Shown: positions 17,411 through 25,394, counted from the stretch's first letter. The stretch is DNA of 64,000 nt from Nocardia sp. CY41 (GCF_009829325.1 NZ_VUOS01000033.1:18772-82771), one strand, 5' to 3'. A program made the numbers and translations. Notes: a model not told the origin generated them from the letters alone.

Positions 17411-17917
17411 ATGGCTGAGCATTTTCCGGATCGGCAGTGGGGTTCGCGCACCAATCTCTTCGCCCGCGCGGCCAGCAGATTCGCCGCGACCAAGCCCGGC
17501 TCCCGGCTCGTGCGCGCCCTCACCCCACTGGACCGCGCGGTGCTGGAGCGCACCGACGCCAAGTACACCGTGCTCGGCCCGATCGGCGCGCCGGTCATCC
17601 TGCTCACCACCGTCGGCCGCAAGTCCGGCCGACCGCGCACGCAGCCGCTGCTGTACGTGCACGACGGTGACACCCTCTACGTGATCGGCAGCAATTTCGG
17701 CCAGGCGCACCACCCTGCCTGGACCGCCAACCTCTTGGCGAACCCCACCGCGACGGTGGCCATCGCGGGCGAACGCATCCAGGTGACGGCAACCCCGGTC
17801 CAGGACTCCGACAAAGACGCCGTCTTCCAACGCTTCGTCGACATCACCGGCGCCTACGCCGCCTACCGCACCCGCACCACCCGCGATCTCCGCATCTTCG
17901 CCCTCCGCCGGGCATAG
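17411..17917 (+). CDS. F420-dependent nitroreductase-family protein (DDN-like)
   Basis: A 168-residue split-barrel protein of the deazaflavin (F420)-dependent quinone/nitro-reductase family. The signature is ILLTTVGRKSGRPRTQPLLYVHDGD, followed by VIGSNFGQAHHPAWTANLLANP, which forms the F420 pocket in M. tuberculosis Ddn. Such enzymes take hydride from F420H2 to reduce quinones or protect against oxidative stress. The adjacent fgd gene supplies F420H2, which makes the pairing sensible. In M. tuberculosis fgd1 and pta are direct neighbours, so this gene is an insertion relative to that order. An intergenic palindrome follows the stop. Confidence 0.93.
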   Translation: MAEHFPDRQWGSRTNLFARAASRFAATKPGSRLVRALTPLDRAVLERTDAKYTVLGPIGAPVILLTTVGRKSGRPRTQPLLYVHDGDTLYVIGSNFGQAHHPAWTANLLANPTATVAIAGERIQVTATPVQDSDKDAVFQRFVDITGAYAAYRTRTTRDLRIFALRRA

Positions 17918-17920
17918 CCG

Positions 17921-17982
17921 CACGAGCGGCACACCATTGCGGCATCGGCCGAGAAGGCCCCTGGCGGGGTGTGCCACTCGTG
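17921..17982. repeat. intergenic palindrome, copy 2 (15-bp arms, one mismatch)
   Basis: CACGAGCGGCACACC (17921-17935) pairs with GGTGTGCCACTCGTG (17968-17982) across a 32-base GC-rich loop. The GTGCCACTC core of the right arm is the same as in the palindrome at 3583-3596. Both copies occupy the gap just after a plus-strand stop codon, here between two convergent genes, where a bidirectional terminator would be useful. Confidence 0.7.
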
Positions 17983-17986
17983 GCGG

Positions 17987-18997
17987 TCAGGCGAGGGCGC
18001 GCAGGCGGGGGGCCAGGTCGCGCTGGAAGAGGTCGAGGAAGCGGCGCTGGTCGTGCCCGGGGGCGTGGAAGACGAGGTGGTTGAGGCCGGCGTCGAGGTA
18101 GGGCTTGATCTGTTCGACCGCCTGGTCGGGGTCGCCTGCGACGATCCAGCGCTTGGCGATCTGCTCGATGGGCAGCGCGTCGGCGGCGGCCTCCATCTCG
18201 ATCGGGTCGGTGATGCTGTGCTTCTGCTCCGCGGTGAGCGAGAGCGGCGCCCAGAACCGGGTGTTCTCCCTGGCCAGCTCCGGATCGGTGTCGTAGGACA
18301 GCTTGATCTCGATCATCCGGTCGATGGTGTCGACGCTGCGCCCCGCTTTCGCCGCGCCCTCGGCGACGGCCGGCATCAACTTCTCGGTGTAGAGGTCCAT
18401 GCCCTTGCCCGAGGTGCAGATGAAGCCGTCGCCCGCGCGTCCGGCGTATCGCGCGACCAGCGGGCCGCCCGCGGCGATGTAGATCGGGATGCCGCCCTTG
18501 GGCACGTCGTAGATGGAGGCGCCGACGGTCTTGTAGTACTCGCCGTCGTAGTCGACGCGGTCGCCGGTCCACAGGGCGCGCATCAGGTCGACCGCCTCCC
18601 GCAGGCGCGCGAAACGCTCCTTGAATTCCGGCCACTCGCCGGTGTATCCGGTGGCGATCTCGTTGAGCGCCTCACCGGTCCCGACGCCGAGCATGACGCG
18701 ATCCGGGTACAGGCAGCCCATGGTGGCGAACGCCTGCGCGATCACCGCAGGGTTGTAGCGGAACGTCGGGGTGAGCACCGAAGTGCCGAGCTGGATGCGC
18801 TGGGTGCGCTCGCCCACCGCGGCCATCCAGGCCAGCGAGAAGGGCGCGTGCCCGCCCTTGTGCCGCCAGGGCTGGAAATGGTCGCTCACCGTGGCGCTGT
18901 CCAAGCCGTGTTCTTCGGCCAGCACCGCGATCTCGACGAGTTCACGGGGGCCGAACTGTTCCGCCGATGCCTTGTATCCGAGCTTGAGTCCGCTCAT
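17987..18997 (-). CDS. fgd: F420-dependent glucose-6-phosphate dehydrogenase
   Basis: A 336-residue luciferase-fold enzyme that oxidises glucose 6-phosphate with coenzyme F420, the main source of F420H2 in mycobacteria and Nocardia. The N-terminal KLGYKASAEQFGPRELVE, the SDHFQPWRHKGGHAPF segment containing the active-site His (about H40), and PDRVMLGVGTGEALNE closely match FGD1 (Rv0407), also 336 residues. The ATG at 18997 gives that exact length; an in-frame extension of 20 codons upstream is unlikely to be used. It ends five bases from the palindrome that separates it from the DDN-like gene. Confidence 0.97.
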   Translation of the reverse strand: MSGLKLGYKASAEQFGPRELVEIAVLAEEHGLDSATVSDHFQPWRHKGGHAPFSLAWMAAVGERTQRIQLGTSVLTPTFRYNPAVIAQAFATMGCLYPDRVMLGVGTGEALNEIATGYTGEWPEFKERFARLREAVDLMRALWTGDRVDYDGEYYKTVGASIYDVPKGGIPIYIAAGGPLVARYAGRAGDGFICTSGKGMDLYTEKLMPAVAEGAAKAGRSVDTIDRMIEIKLSYDTDPELARENTRFWAPLSLTAEQKHSITDPIEMEAAADALPIEQIAKRWIVAGDPDQAVEQIKPYLDAGLNHLVFHAPGHDQRRFLDLFQRDLAPRLRALA

Positions 18998-19187
18998 CTG
19001 CCACGCTCCTCGCGTTTTGTTTCGCCGCCATCGCGATCCGTCCTCGACAGTAGTCAACGCTGCCGCTTCCGCGCCGACGGCATGGCGCGGATGATCTACC
19101 CAGCGGAGAACGCCGCGCCGGGGGCGAAATGTTTCTCCGAAGAATGCCGCAGCCGGTCGGCGCCGTTTCCGTGGCGGAGCGATAGCG

Positions 19188-19203
19188 GATAATGGCCCGC
19201 GTG
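19188..19203 (+). promoter_or_regulatory. leaderless promoter of the HAD hydrolase gene
   Basis: GATAAT (19188-19193) ends seven bases before GTG 19201. The alternative ATG at 19192 lies inside this box, so the GTG is the better start if the box is real. Confidence 0.45.
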
Positions 19204-20001
19204 ACCGCAGACGATGAGCCGATCCTGTCCTACTTGACCGATATGGACGGCGTGCTGGTGCACGAGGACCATCTCATCCCGGGCGCCGACAAGTTCCTCG
19301 CCGAACTGCGCGCCAACGAAACGCCGTTCCTGGTGCTGACGAACAACTCGATCCGCACTCCGCGGGATCTGCAGGCACGATTGCGGCACACCGGGCTCGA
19401 CATCCCGGAAGAGGCGATCTGGACCTCGGCCCTGGCCACCGCCACCTTCCTGAACGAACAGCGCCCCAACGGCACCGCCTACGTGGTGGGCGAATCCGGG
19501 CTCACCACCGCGCTGCACGAGATCGGCTACGTGCTGACCGACAGCGATCCGGACTACGTCGTCCTCGGCGAGACCCGCACATACTCCTTCGAAGCGATCA
19601 CCACCGCGATCCGGCTGGTCGAGCGGGGCGCTCGTTTCATCGCGACCAACCCCGACCCGACCGGGCCGTCCCGCGAGGGTTCGCTGCCCGCCACCGGGTC
19701 GGTGGCCGCACTGATCACCCGCGCCACCGGACGCGACCCGTACTACGTCGGCAAGCCCAATCCGCTGATGATGCGCTCCGCACTGCGTCGCATCGGCGCG
19801 CATTCCCAGTCGACGGTGATGATCGGCGACCGGATGGACACCGATGTGATCTCGGGCTTGGAGGCGGGCATGCGCACCATCTTGGTCACCTCGGGTATCT
19901 CCACCCGCGCGTCGTTCGAGGCCTTCCCCTACCGCCCCACGATGGTGGTGGACTCCGTCGCCGACCTGATCGGAAAGACCAAGTCCCCGTTCACCGACTG
20001 A
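19201..20001 (+). CDS. HAD-IIA family phosphatase (NagD-like)
   Basis: A 266-residue haloacid-dehalogenase hydrolase of the NagD class. Motif I is TDMDGVL with the nucleophile Asp; motif II is LVLTNNS; motif III Lys is in YYVGKPNPLM; motif IV is MIGDRMDTDVISG. The cap domain lies between motifs II and III. Members dephosphorylate small phosphorylated metabolites such as nucleotides or sugar phosphates; the substrate here is unknown. The start could instead be ATG 19192, three codons longer. It stands alone, divergent from fgd. Confidence 0.92.
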   Translation: MTADDEPILSYLTDMDGVLVHEDHLIPGADKFLAELRANETPFLVLTNNSIRTPRDLQARLRHTGLDIPEEAIWTSALATATFLNEQRPNGTAYVVGESGLTTALHEIGYVLTDSDPDYVVLGETRTYSFEAITTAIRLVERGARFIATNPDPTGPSREGSLPATGSVAALITRATGRDPYYVGKPNPLMMRSALRRIGAHSQSTVMIGDRMDTDVISGLEAGMRTILVTSGISTRASFEAFPYRPTMVVDSVADLIGKTKSPFTD

Positions 20002-20276
20002 GCGGGTCGCCCGGCCGACACGGCTACCGGCGAGAGCATCGCACGCCGCCCACCACCGCGTGCGACGAGATCCGCCGACTTGCCGCCTGGATACCCACTA
20101 CACCGACCAGCGGGGTCTCGGAAGTCGCCCAGCGCCGCCGGACAGACGCCATCCGCGGCAACCCTTGTCGAGCGGACGGCGAGCCGGGCTCGAACGGCCT
20201 TCCGTGCCCCGGCCCGCGATGCCACACGAAACGGCGATGTGCGCTGCCGTCGCACGCGATTCGCCGGTTGCCGCGG

Positions 20277-20726
20277 CTAGGTACCGTCCGCGGTGATCGC
20301 CTCGATCGCGGAGGACAGCGCGGTGAGCGCCTCGACCGCGCGCGCGAGCTGCTCCCGGCCGAGCTCGTCCACGAGCCGTTCGGCCGTCACCTTGTGTTGC
20401 GGATTGATGCGGCCCACCGCGGCCAAGCCCGCGTCGGTGATGGCGACGAGTTTCGCGCGCCGGTGCGCGGGATTCGGACGGTATTCGGCGAGTCCCTTGT
20501 CCACCAGCAGATCCGCGATGCGCTGGACACTCTGCCGGGTGATGCCCATTTCGCGGGCGATGCCCGCGACGGGCAGCGGCGCGCGCGTCACCGCACCCAG
20601 CACCTGCCACCACGCGGCGGTCAGGCCCGCCGGGCGCGCCAGATCCTCGGCCACCGCGAGGAATTGGCCGTTCAAACGGAACGAGGTGATCGCCGCCGCG
20701 GCGAACAGTTCCTGTTCAGGGGTCAT
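20277..20726 (-). CDS. MarR-family transcriptional regulator
   Basis: A 149-residue winged-helix repressor. The DNA-binding module spans about residues 40-105: LPVAGIAREMGITRQSVQRIADLL is the helix-turn-helix and the wing follows with PNPAHRRAKLVAITDAG. GGGAGG lies nine bases before the ATG. It is 50 bases downstream of the DJ-1-type gene and in the same direction, so the two are probably one operon. The double palindrome at 21406-21441 at the head of that operon is its likely operator, giving autoregulation. Confidence 0.92.
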   Translation of the reverse strand: MTPEQELFAAAAITSFRLNGQFLAVAEDLARPAGLTAAWWQVLGAVTRAPLPVAGIAREMGITRQSVQRIADLLVDKGLAEYRPNPAHRRAKLVAITDAGLAAVGRINPQHKVTAERLVDELGREQLARAVEALTALSSAIEAITADGT

Positions 20727-20776
20727 GCGTCGCCTCCCGCTGCCGGTGATCCGGCCGGATCACCGGCGATTATCGC

Positions 20777-21406
20777 TCACGCGTGCTGCGCGTCGTACTC
20801 CGCGAGCACCGCCCAGCCGGCCGGATCGGCGTGTGCGAACAATCGATACCAGCCGTCCAGCACGTGCGGCTCGTACACGCCCAGCCTGCCGAGCACCTCG
20901 CGCGCGAATTCGAACGGCGCGCTCGCGCTTGCGGTGATCACGTCACCGTCGGTGACCGCGGGCGCCTCGACGTAGTGGTCCGCGCCCGAATATCCGCTGT
21001 AGACGAGGAATTCCGCGACGTTGCTGGTGTGCTTGCGGGTGTCGAGCAGACCCGCCTTGGCCAGCCCGAACGTCGCGCCGCAGATCGCGGCGACCGGAAC
21101 GCCCGCGCCGACGAATTCGCACGCCTTGCGCGCGAACGGATCCAGCTCCGGCCCTTCCCAGGTCTGCGCGCCCGGCAGGATCAGCATCGCGCTGTCCGCG
21201 GGCGTGAGGTCGGCGAGCGCGACGTCCGGCACGATGCGCAGCCCACCCATCGTGGTGATCGGCTCCGCGGTCGGGCCGACCGTCCGGACCCGCCACGTTC
21301 CCGGCTCTCGATGCCAGCTTGGCTTGTTGATGTGCGCGGTGGCCGCGCCCACCTCCCAGTCGGCGAGCGTGTCGTAAACGGCCATGTGCACTGTCTTCAT
21401 TGCCAT
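20777..21406 (-). CDS. DJ-1/PfpI family protein
   Basis: A 209-residue class I glutamine-amidotransferase-like protein. The nucleophile elbow is VAAICGATFGLAKAGLL with the conserved Cys; the acidic partner is in ILPGAQTWEGPE. It resembles the YdeA/ThiJ-type group used as chaperone, glyoxalase or protein-deglycase proteins; the exact activity is unknown. The first ATG (21406) overlaps the last base of the palindromic operator; a second ATG two codons later is also possible. There is no ribosome site. It is probably co-transcribed with the MarR gene downstream. Confidence 0.9.
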   Translation of the reverse strand: MAMKTVHMAVYDTLADWEVGAATAHINKPSWHREPGTWRVRTVGPTAEPITTMGGLRIVPDVALADLTPADSAMLILPGAQTWEGPELDPFARKACEFVGAGVPVAAICGATFGLAKAGLLDTRKHTSNVAEFLVYSGYSGADHYVEAPAVTDGDVITASASAPFEFAREVLGRLGVYEPHVLDGWYRLFAHADPAGWAVLAEYDAQHA

Positions 21407-21441
21407 GACAGTATGCTGTCATATTTGACAGCATACTGTCA
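21406..21441. promoter_or_regulatory. double-dyad operator, probable MarR binding site
   Basis: TGACAGTATGCTGTCA (21406-21421) and TGACAGCATACTGTCA (21426-21441) are exact reverse complements separated by TATT. Each arm is itself a dyad (TGACAG-N4-CTGTCA). The whole 36-bp element overlaps the start codon of the DJ-1 gene and carries TTGACA on both strands. This is typical of a MarR-type repressor occupying two adjacent dyads and would block transcription of the DJ-1-marR operon. Confidence 0.75.
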
Positions 21442-21495
21442 ATAGCCATGGCCGAAGGCGAACCGATACGACGGACCGGCAACTACGCTGAGGGC

Positions 21496-21948
21496 ATGCG
21501 GATTTCGGTGGCGGCGGACGAGCGGGTGGGGGTAGCCGCGGAACTGGTCGACGAACTCGGCAAGCGCGGGCACGAGATCGTGCCGCACGGGGCGCTGTCC
21601 GACGAGGAGCGCGACGACTGGGCGTGGGCCAGCGAGGCGGCGGCCCGCGACGTCGCTTCCGGCCACGCCGACCAAGCCGTCGTCTGCTGCTGGACCGGCA
21701 CGGGCGCCTCGATCGCGGCCAACAAAGTCGCCGGCGTCCGCGCCGCACTCTGCGCCGACGCCTCGACCGCGGCGGGTGCCCGCACCTGGAACGACGCGAA
21801 CGTCCTCGCCCTGAGCCTGCGCTCCACCTCCAGCGCCGAACTCCGGGAGATCCTCGACGCCTGGTTCACCACCGACCCGAGTTCGTCCCCCGATGACCAG
21901 GCCAACATCGCCCATCTCGCCGACATCGAACGCGCCGCCGATGCCTGA
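21496..21948 (+). CDS. RpiB/LacA/LacB-family sugar-phosphate isomerase-like protein
   Basis: A 150-residue protein of the ribose-5-phosphate isomerase B fold. It starts with RISVAADERVG and has VVCCWTGTGASIAANKVAGVRAAL, the phosphate-binding Cys-x-x-Gly-x-Gly region. The usual DHAG opening reads AADERVG and the normal HTHRP-like elements are not obvious, so substrate specificity is uncertain. TACGCT lies six bases before ATG 21496, indicating a leaderless start; an upstream in-frame ATG at 21448 lies close to the operator. It is divergent from the DJ-1 gene. Confidence 0.85.
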   Translation: MRISVAADERVGVAAELVDELGKRGHEIVPHGALSDEERDDWAWASEAAARDVASGHADQAVVCCWTGTGASIAANKVAGVRAALCADASTAAGARTWNDANVLALSLRSTSSAELREILDAWFTTDPSSSPDDQANIAHLADIERAADA

Positions 21949-22056
21949 CGACGAACACTGCCGTCTTCGCCCGGCACCCGGCGGCACCGCCGAGCTCCGG
22001 TGAGCGACGACCGCCCGCCCACACTCTCGACGCGACCCAGGCGATACGGTCGAGAC

Positions 22057-23577
22057 ATGTCCGCGCAGAGCGCCGGTGGCGCGTTCGGGAACTATTCCCT
22101 GGAACGCTTGCTGGGTCGTGGCGGCATGGGTGAGGTGTGGTTGGCACACGACCACGACGGCCGTGCCGTCGCCCTCAAGGTGCTGTCGGCGGCGTTCACC
22201 GCCGATTCGCTCTACCGGCAGCGGTTCGAGCGGGAAGCGCGCGCGGGTACCCGGGCGCGCAACCCGCACATCGTGCCCATTCACGCGTTCGGCGAGGTGG
22301 ACGGTCATCTGTACTTGGAGATGGCCTACATCGAGGGCATCGACCTCGGCACCCGATTGAAATCCGGCCCCCTTCCACCGAACCGGGCCGTCGACGTCAT
22401 CGCCCAGGCCGCCGAGGCGCTGGATGCCGCACATGCGGCCGGACTCGTGCACCGCGATGTGAAGCCGGGCAACATACTCCTGCACACCAGTGGTTTCGTG
22501 TACCTGATCGACTTCGGCATCGCCCGCGCCGCCGACGGCACCGCGCTCACCGCGACCGGACTGGTGGTGGGCACGCTGGGGTACATGGCGCCGGAGCGAT
22601 TCACCGGCACGGCCGATGCGCGTTCCGATGTCTACTCACTGGCCTGCGTCCTGTACGAAACCCTCACCGGACAACCGCCCTATGGTGCGGGCGACCCCGC
22701 GCAGCAGATGCGCGCACACCTGATGAGCGAACCACCGCGCGCCTCGCGGGCCGTCGGCGGTGTCCCGGCCGCGCTCGACGACGTCATCGCCCGGGGAATG
22801 GCGAAAGAGCCGGACGCACGCTACGGCAGCGCGGGTGATTTCGCCGCGGCGGCGTCGGCAGCCCTGAACCGGTCCGCGCCCGCGCCTCCGAGTTCGCCTG
22901 CCGTGCGCTCCACGACAGCGACCGGCCGACCGGCCACCCGGATCATGCCCGCCGACACCTCGGCACAGCCGACGCCCGGGGACTGGTCACCCGCGCCGGG
23001 GCCGCGCGATCGTCGGCGGAAGAGCCGATGGATACCCCTCGCCGCCGGGGCGGTGCTCGCCGCCGCAGGGGCGCTGTGGCTGCTGGGCGGCGGCATCGAC
23101 ATCGGGTCCGCACCTGTCGCCGGTCCGACGACGCCCGAAGCCGCCACACCGCCCGACCCGTCGCTGCCCTCGACCGGCGGGCAACCCGCCGATCCGGGGC
23201 CCGCCGTGCGCGACGGAAATTTCGCTTTCACGGTGACCGGCGCGGCGACCGCGGACGGTTCCCGCACCACCGTGACGCTGACCGTCACCAACGTGTCCGA
23301 CCAGGAACAAACCCTGGTCATCTCGGATCAACGGTTGGTCACCACCGGCGGCCGCTCCGTTCCGCCCGACGCGGCGGGCACCGCCGAACTTAATCCGTCC
23401 GGCGACGATTTCGCGCGAATCGCTCCCGGCCGCGTCGGCACGATCCGGCTGGCCTTCGACCTGCCGGGCAACAAGAACAAGAACGGCAAGAAGAACGACA
23501 AGAAAGACGAGGCGGCCAGCCACGTGGTCCTGCACGGCGCCCCGTCGTCGCCCGGCGTCACCCTGCCGGTCCGCTGA
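22057..23577 (+). CDS. membrane serine/threonine-protein kinase with extracytoplasmic domain
   Basis: A 506-residue PASTA-less Ser/Thr kinase. The kinase domain fills residues about 10-270: GRGGMGEVW, the catalytic Lys in AVALKVL, HRDVKPGN, DFGIARA and YMAPERF. A cytoplasmic linker leads to one transmembrane helix (about 324-345, WIPLAAGAVLAAAGALWLLGG) and an external domain resembling DUF4352 with a Lys/Asn-rich stretch (NKNKNGKKNDKKDE). The external part probably senses an unknown signal. TACGGT six bases before the ATG suggests leaderless transcription. It is not an orthologue of PknA or PknB. Confidence 0.92.
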   Translation: MSAQSAGGAFGNYSLERLLGRGGMGEVWLAHDHDGRAVALKVLSAAFTADSLYRQRFEREARAGTRARNPHIVPIHAFGEVDGHLYLEMAYIEGIDLGTRLKSGPLPPNRAVDVIAQAAEALDAAHAAGLVHRDVKPGNILLHTSGFVYLIDFGIARAADGTALTATGLVVGTLGYMAPERFTGTADARSDVYSLACVLYETLTGQPPYGAGDPAQQMRAHLMSEPPRASRAVGGVPAALDDVIARGMAKEPDARYGSAGDFAAAASAALNRSAPAPPSSPAVRSTTATGRPATRIMPADTSAQPTPGDWSPAPGPRDRRRKSRWIPLAAGAVLAAAGALWLLGGGIDIGSAPVAGPTTPEAATPPDPSLPSTGGQPADPGPAVRDGNFAFTVTGAATADGSRTTVTLTVTNVSDQEQTLVISDQRLVTTGGRSVPPDAAGTAELNPSGDDFARIAPGRVGTIRLAFDLPGNKNKNGKKNDKKDEAASHVVLHGAPSSPGVTLPVR

Positions 23578-23597
23578 CCGATCGTGCGACGTTCCGG

Positions 23598-24812
23598 TCA
23601 GGAAAGGGCGTGGTCGAGGTCGTCGAGCAGGTCTTCGACGTCTTCGAGGCCCACCGAGATGCGCACGACGCCGTCGGTCAGGCCGATGGTGGCCCGGCCT
23701 TCGGGGCCCATGGCGCGGTGTGTCGTGGTGGCGGGATGCGTGATCAGGGACTTGGCGTCGCCGAGGTTGTTGGAGATGTCGACGATGCGCAGCCGGTTGA
23801 GCACCTCGAAAGCGCGCTTCTTCGCCTGGTCTTCGGGCGCGTTCAATTCGAAGGTGACCACGGTGCCGCCTCCGCTCATCTGGCCGGTGGCCAGCGCGTG
23901 CTGCGGATGTGATTCCAGGAACGGGTAGCGCACCCAGCTCACGGCCGGGTTGCTCTCCAGGAAGCGGGCGATGCGCAAGGCGGACTCGGTCGAATGGCGG
24001 ACCCGCAGCGGCATCGTCTCCAGGCCCTTGAGCAGCGTCCACGCGTTGAACGGGCTCAGCGCCGGGCCGGTGTGGCGCATGAGCGTTTTCACCGGGCCGT
24101 CGATGTAGTCCGCGGCGCCGAGGATCGCGCCGCCGAGCACCCGGCCCTGGCCATCGATGTGCTTGGTGCCCGAGTAGACCACCACGTCGGCGCCGAGCTC
24201 GAAGCCGCGTTGCAGCAGCGGAGTGGCGAACACGTTGTCCAGCACGACTTTCGCGCCCGCCGCGTGCGCCAGCTCGGTCACCCGGCGCACGTCGACCAAG
24301 GTTTGCATCGGGTTGGCGGGCGTCTCGAAGAACACCGCCTGGGTGGGCACCGACAGCGCCCGCTCCCACTGGTCGAGGTCCTCGCCGTCGACGAAGACGG
24401 TCTCCACGCCCCAGCGCGGCAGGATCTCGTTGCACACCACGAAGCACGAACCGAACAGGCTGCGCGCGGCGACGAGCCGGTCGCCCGCGCCCAGCAACGC
24501 GCCCAGCGCGGTGAACACCGCGGACATGCCGCTGGCGGCCGCGAAGCACGCCTCGGCGCCGTCGAGCAGGCGCATCCGCTCCTCGAACATGGCCACCGTC
24601 GGGTTGCCGTAGCGGGAGTAGACGAAGTGTTCGACCTCGCCGGTGAACGCGGCCTCGGCGGCCTCGGCGCTCTCGTAGACGAAGCCGGAGGTCAGATAGA
24701 GCGCCTCGGCGGTCTCCTCGAAACCGGAGCGCCGCAGCCCGCCGCGCACGCCGAGCGTCGCGGGACCGACGCCGTCGGGCAGCGGCTTGTCGAACGCGCC
24801 GCCGGTGATCAC
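23598..24812 (-). CDS. metZ: O-succinylhomoserine sulfhydrylase MetZ
   Basis: A 404-residue pyridoxal-phosphate enzyme of the Cys/Met metabolism family that makes homocysteine directly from O-succinylhomoserine and sulfide. The PLP lysine sits in VVVYSGTKHIDGQGRVLGG; SRYGNPT, ASGMSAVF and the substrate-binding TTTHRAMG regions are present. The GTG start overlaps the rhodanese stop codon (GTGA), and the protein begins GGAFDKPLPDGV as expected. It matches Rv0391. It is under control of the SAM-IV riboswitch ahead of the operon. Confidence 0.95.
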   Translation of the reverse strand: MITGGAFDKPLPDGVGPATLGVRGGLRRSGFEETAEALYLTSGFVYESAEAAEAAFTGEVEHFVYSRYGNPTVAMFEERMRLLDGAEACFAAASGMSAVFTALGALLGAGDRLVAARSLFGSCFVVCNEILPRWGVETVFVDGEDLDQWERALSVPTQAVFFETPANPMQTLVDVRRVTELAHAAGAKVVLDNVFATPLLQRGFELGADVVVYSGTKHIDGQGRVLGGAILGAADYIDGPVKTLMRHTGPALSPFNAWTLLKGLETMPLRVRHSTESALRIARFLESNPAVSWVRYPFLESHPQHALATGQMSGGGTVVTFELNAPEDQAKKRAFEVLNRLRIVDISNNLGDAKSLITHPATTTHRAMGPEGRATIGLTDGVVRISVGLEDVEDLLDDLDHALS

Positions 24813-25225
24813 GACTGCCGCCAGGGCAGTCCGAGCGCACGCCAGCCCGCGCCGCCCCGATGCCCGAATTCGTCCAGCGGACCCTCGAAGCCCTCGAGCA
24901 CGTTGTAGGAGGTGCGGTAACCCGCCGAGGTGGCGGTGATCGCCGCGCCCACGGAACGCTGACCGGAGCGACAGAGGAAGACGACGGGAGCGTCGGGGTC
25001 GTGACCATCGAGCGCCTGCTTCAACTGCTCGACGAACGCCTCGTTGCGCGCACCGGTGGAATCGACCCATTCGATCAGCACGGTCGGCCGGTCGATCGAG
25101 CTCGTGTCGGGGACGCCGACGAACTTCCATTCCGCTTCCGTCCGCACGTCCACCAGGACGGCTTCGGGATTGTCGCGCAGCAGCTCCCACGCCTGCTGCG
25201 GAGTGATGTCACCGGCATAACTCAT
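24809..25225 (-). CDS. rhodanese-domain protein
   Basis: A 138-residue single-domain rhodanese. The active-site loop CRSGQRS carries the catalytic cysteine (VVFLCRSGQRSVGAA), preceded by VLVDVRTEAEWKFVG. Such proteins carry sulfane sulfur, here probably feeding sulfur to MetZ. Its stop codon overlaps the metZ GTG. ATG at 25225 is preferred over the upstream GTG because AGGAGG lies five bases before it. It is the orthologue of Rv0390 by order and sequence. Confidence 0.93.
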   Translation of the reverse strand: MSYAGDITPQQAWELLRDNPEAVLVDVRTEAEWKFVGVPDTSSIDRPTVLIEWVDSTGARNEAFVEQLKQALDGHDPDAPVVFLCRSGQRSVGAAITATSAGYRTSYNVLEGFEGPLDEFGHRGGAGWRALGLPWRQS

Positions 25226-25239
25226 GTGCACCTCCTGCG

Positions 25240-25356
25240 AATCCGCACTTGCCGCGCCCGGGACCGGGGCGCCGCCAGGTCGTCACCCGGAGCACCCCAC
25301 CGCGGAGGAGGGTTGCCGACCAGCAATGCCGGGGCTTGACACTGGTTCTCATGACC
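25240..25356 (-). ncRNA. SAM-IV riboswitch controlling the rhodanese-metZ operon
   Basis: Reading the minus strand from 25356, GGTCATGAGAACCAG, then TGTCAAGCCCCGGC, TTGCTGGTCGGCAACCCTCC, CCGCGGTGGGGTGC, and CGGGTGACGACC follow the SAM-IV consensus in order, as I remember it from the mycobacterial crystal/cryo-EM RNA. A variable GC hairpin and GCGGCAAGUGC-type 3' end follow. The AGGAGG ribosome site of the rhodanese gene begins about four bases after the 3' boundary, so SAM binding probably blocks translation. A TTGACA-N18-CAATCT promoter lies just upstream. Confidence 0.9.
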
Positions 25357-25364
25357 TTCGACTG

Positions 25365-25394
25365 AGATTGCACCGACCCGGGTCACCCTGTCAA
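25365..25394 (-). promoter_or_regulatory. promoter of the riboswitch transcript
   Basis: TTGACA (25389-25394, minus strand) and CAATCT (25365-25370) are separated by 18 bases. Transcription would start near 25358, two bases before the riboswitch helix P1, so no other leader sequence is needed. Confidence 0.6.

Noticed and set aside
14223..17684. A 1153-codon open frame on the plus strand over ackA and pta
   Set aside because: It is antisense to two certain enzymes, is very rich in Arg, Gly and His, and is a usual by-product of GC-rich third positions.
18998..19057. A 20-codon upstream extension of fgd
   Set aside because: The known protein is 336 residues starting at the chosen ATG; the extension has no similarity.
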